Source of the DNA: Clostridia bacterium
Lineage (GTDB): Bacteria; Bacillota; Clostridia; Oscillospirales; Acutalibacteraceae
DNA length: 32,638 bases
Direction: 5' to 3'
Assembly: GCA_900752115.1 (NCBI GenBank)
Contig: CAADUC010000004.1
Location: 1-32,638 of the forward strand
Every line of letters starts with the position of its first letter. The stretch's first letter is position 1. The notes under the pieces were generated by a model. It worked only from the letters and a program-made list of their open reading frames with translations, did no database searches and was not told where the DNA came from. Below, piece after piece: positions 32,464 to 32,638 of this stretch. A program made the translations under genes and the position numbers.

Positions 32464-32638
32464 ACTGAAGGTCGCAGTGGTCGGATTGGGAAATCGCGGA
32501 GCAAGCCTGCTCAAGCACTGTATTCTGCCGCGTGAGGATGTGCGTCCGTTCTTCTCGGACAAGTTTGACATTACCCGTCATAAGCAATATCCAATGCTTT
32601 TGGACGATAATCCTGAGATGGGGTTCAACATCGAAAAA
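32453..32638 (+). CDS. Gfo/Idh/MocA-type oxidoreductase, N-terminal part only
   Basis: The frame runs off the window end; 62 codons are visible. Residues 1-30 (MKNELKVAVVGLGNRGASLL, then KHCILPREDV) form the Rossmann start G-L-G-N-R-G of NAD(P)-dependent sugar dehydrogenases. In relatives the next residues are an AVCD-x-Y-x-DR strand. Here they are replaced by 'RPFFSDKFDITRHKQYPMLL', which I cannot align with the family. GGAGGAG (32440-32446) lies six bases before ATG 32453, overlapping the end of the acyltransferase-like gene. It may be a third damaged gene or a join at the sequence end. Confidence 0.55.
   Translation, partial: MKNELKVAVVGLGNRGASLLKHCILPREDVRPFFSDKFDITRHKQYPMLLDDNPEMGFNIEK

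Noticed and set aside
1..32638. CRISPR arrays, insertion sequences, prophage genes, rRNA
   Set aside because: No regularly spaced repeats, transposase, integrase or phage motifs, and no rRNA-like sequence were seen.

Overview
The window looks like chromosomal DNA of an anaerobic gut-type Clostridia (monoderm Firmicutes; I cannot name a genus). The reasons are strong Shine-Dalgarno sites, occasional TTG starts, a CUT1 sugar ABC importer without its own ATPase, cytoplasmic glycan enzymes without signal peptides, an MMPL/GLUG envelope operon and several URO-D-type methyltransferase-like genes. I see no rRNA, canonical tRNA, insertion sequence, phage gene or CRISPR array.

Layout. (1) 1-6660: a rightward glycan operon with a lipoprotein sugar-binding protein, two CUT1 permeases, an FGly-type sulfatase and a GH31 glycosidase. 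A stem-loop follows the binding-protein gene. (2) 6822-11595: a PucR-type regulator with an extended -10 promoter, then a DUF917 (S-Me-THD-like) gene and a hydantoinase/oxoprolinase (HyuA-like) gene. The leader before DUF917 holds an imperfect 19-bp palindrome and two hairpins, and a 19-bp-stem terminator closes the unit. (3) 11648-19845: a TetR-type repressor divergent from a small protein, an MMPL/RND-like transporter and a 1556-residue GLUG-repeat/helical/two-TM protein, probably one envelope system. This operon ends at a scar (about 19.84 kb) where the next gene is cut after 18 codons and a convergent URO-D gene loses its C-terminus.

(4) 19848-25668: three URO-D-family genes surround a small cluster of a DIP1984 (septicolysin-like) gene, a tRNA-mimicking RNA, a YunG-like gene and a small unknown gene. 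The RNA at 21404-21497 has a perfect T-arm and a closing helix carrying a match to the GNCGAAN(0-1)G motif that I recall for bacterial Y RNAs, so I call it a YrlA-type Y RNA. No Ro60/TROVE gene is in the window. This is the most interesting element here. (5) 25715-28286: a six-TM PAS-GGDEF diguanylate cyclase facing a DUF4234-DUF2752 membrane pair. (6) 28750-32638: an AraC regulator divergent from a GH129 alpha-N-acetylgalactosaminidase, whose four key residues fall at the same numbers as in Bifidobacterium NagBb. Next come a disrupted acyltransferase-like gene (internal out-of-frame deletion) and the start of a Gfo/Idh/MocA-like gene that stops resembling its family after about 30 residues.

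Taken together the region suggests host-glycan (sulfated or O-linked) foraging plus hydantoin-type and methyl-transfer metabolism. The breaks at about 19.85, 32.12 and 32.54 kb indicate either recent gene decay or imperfect assembly.
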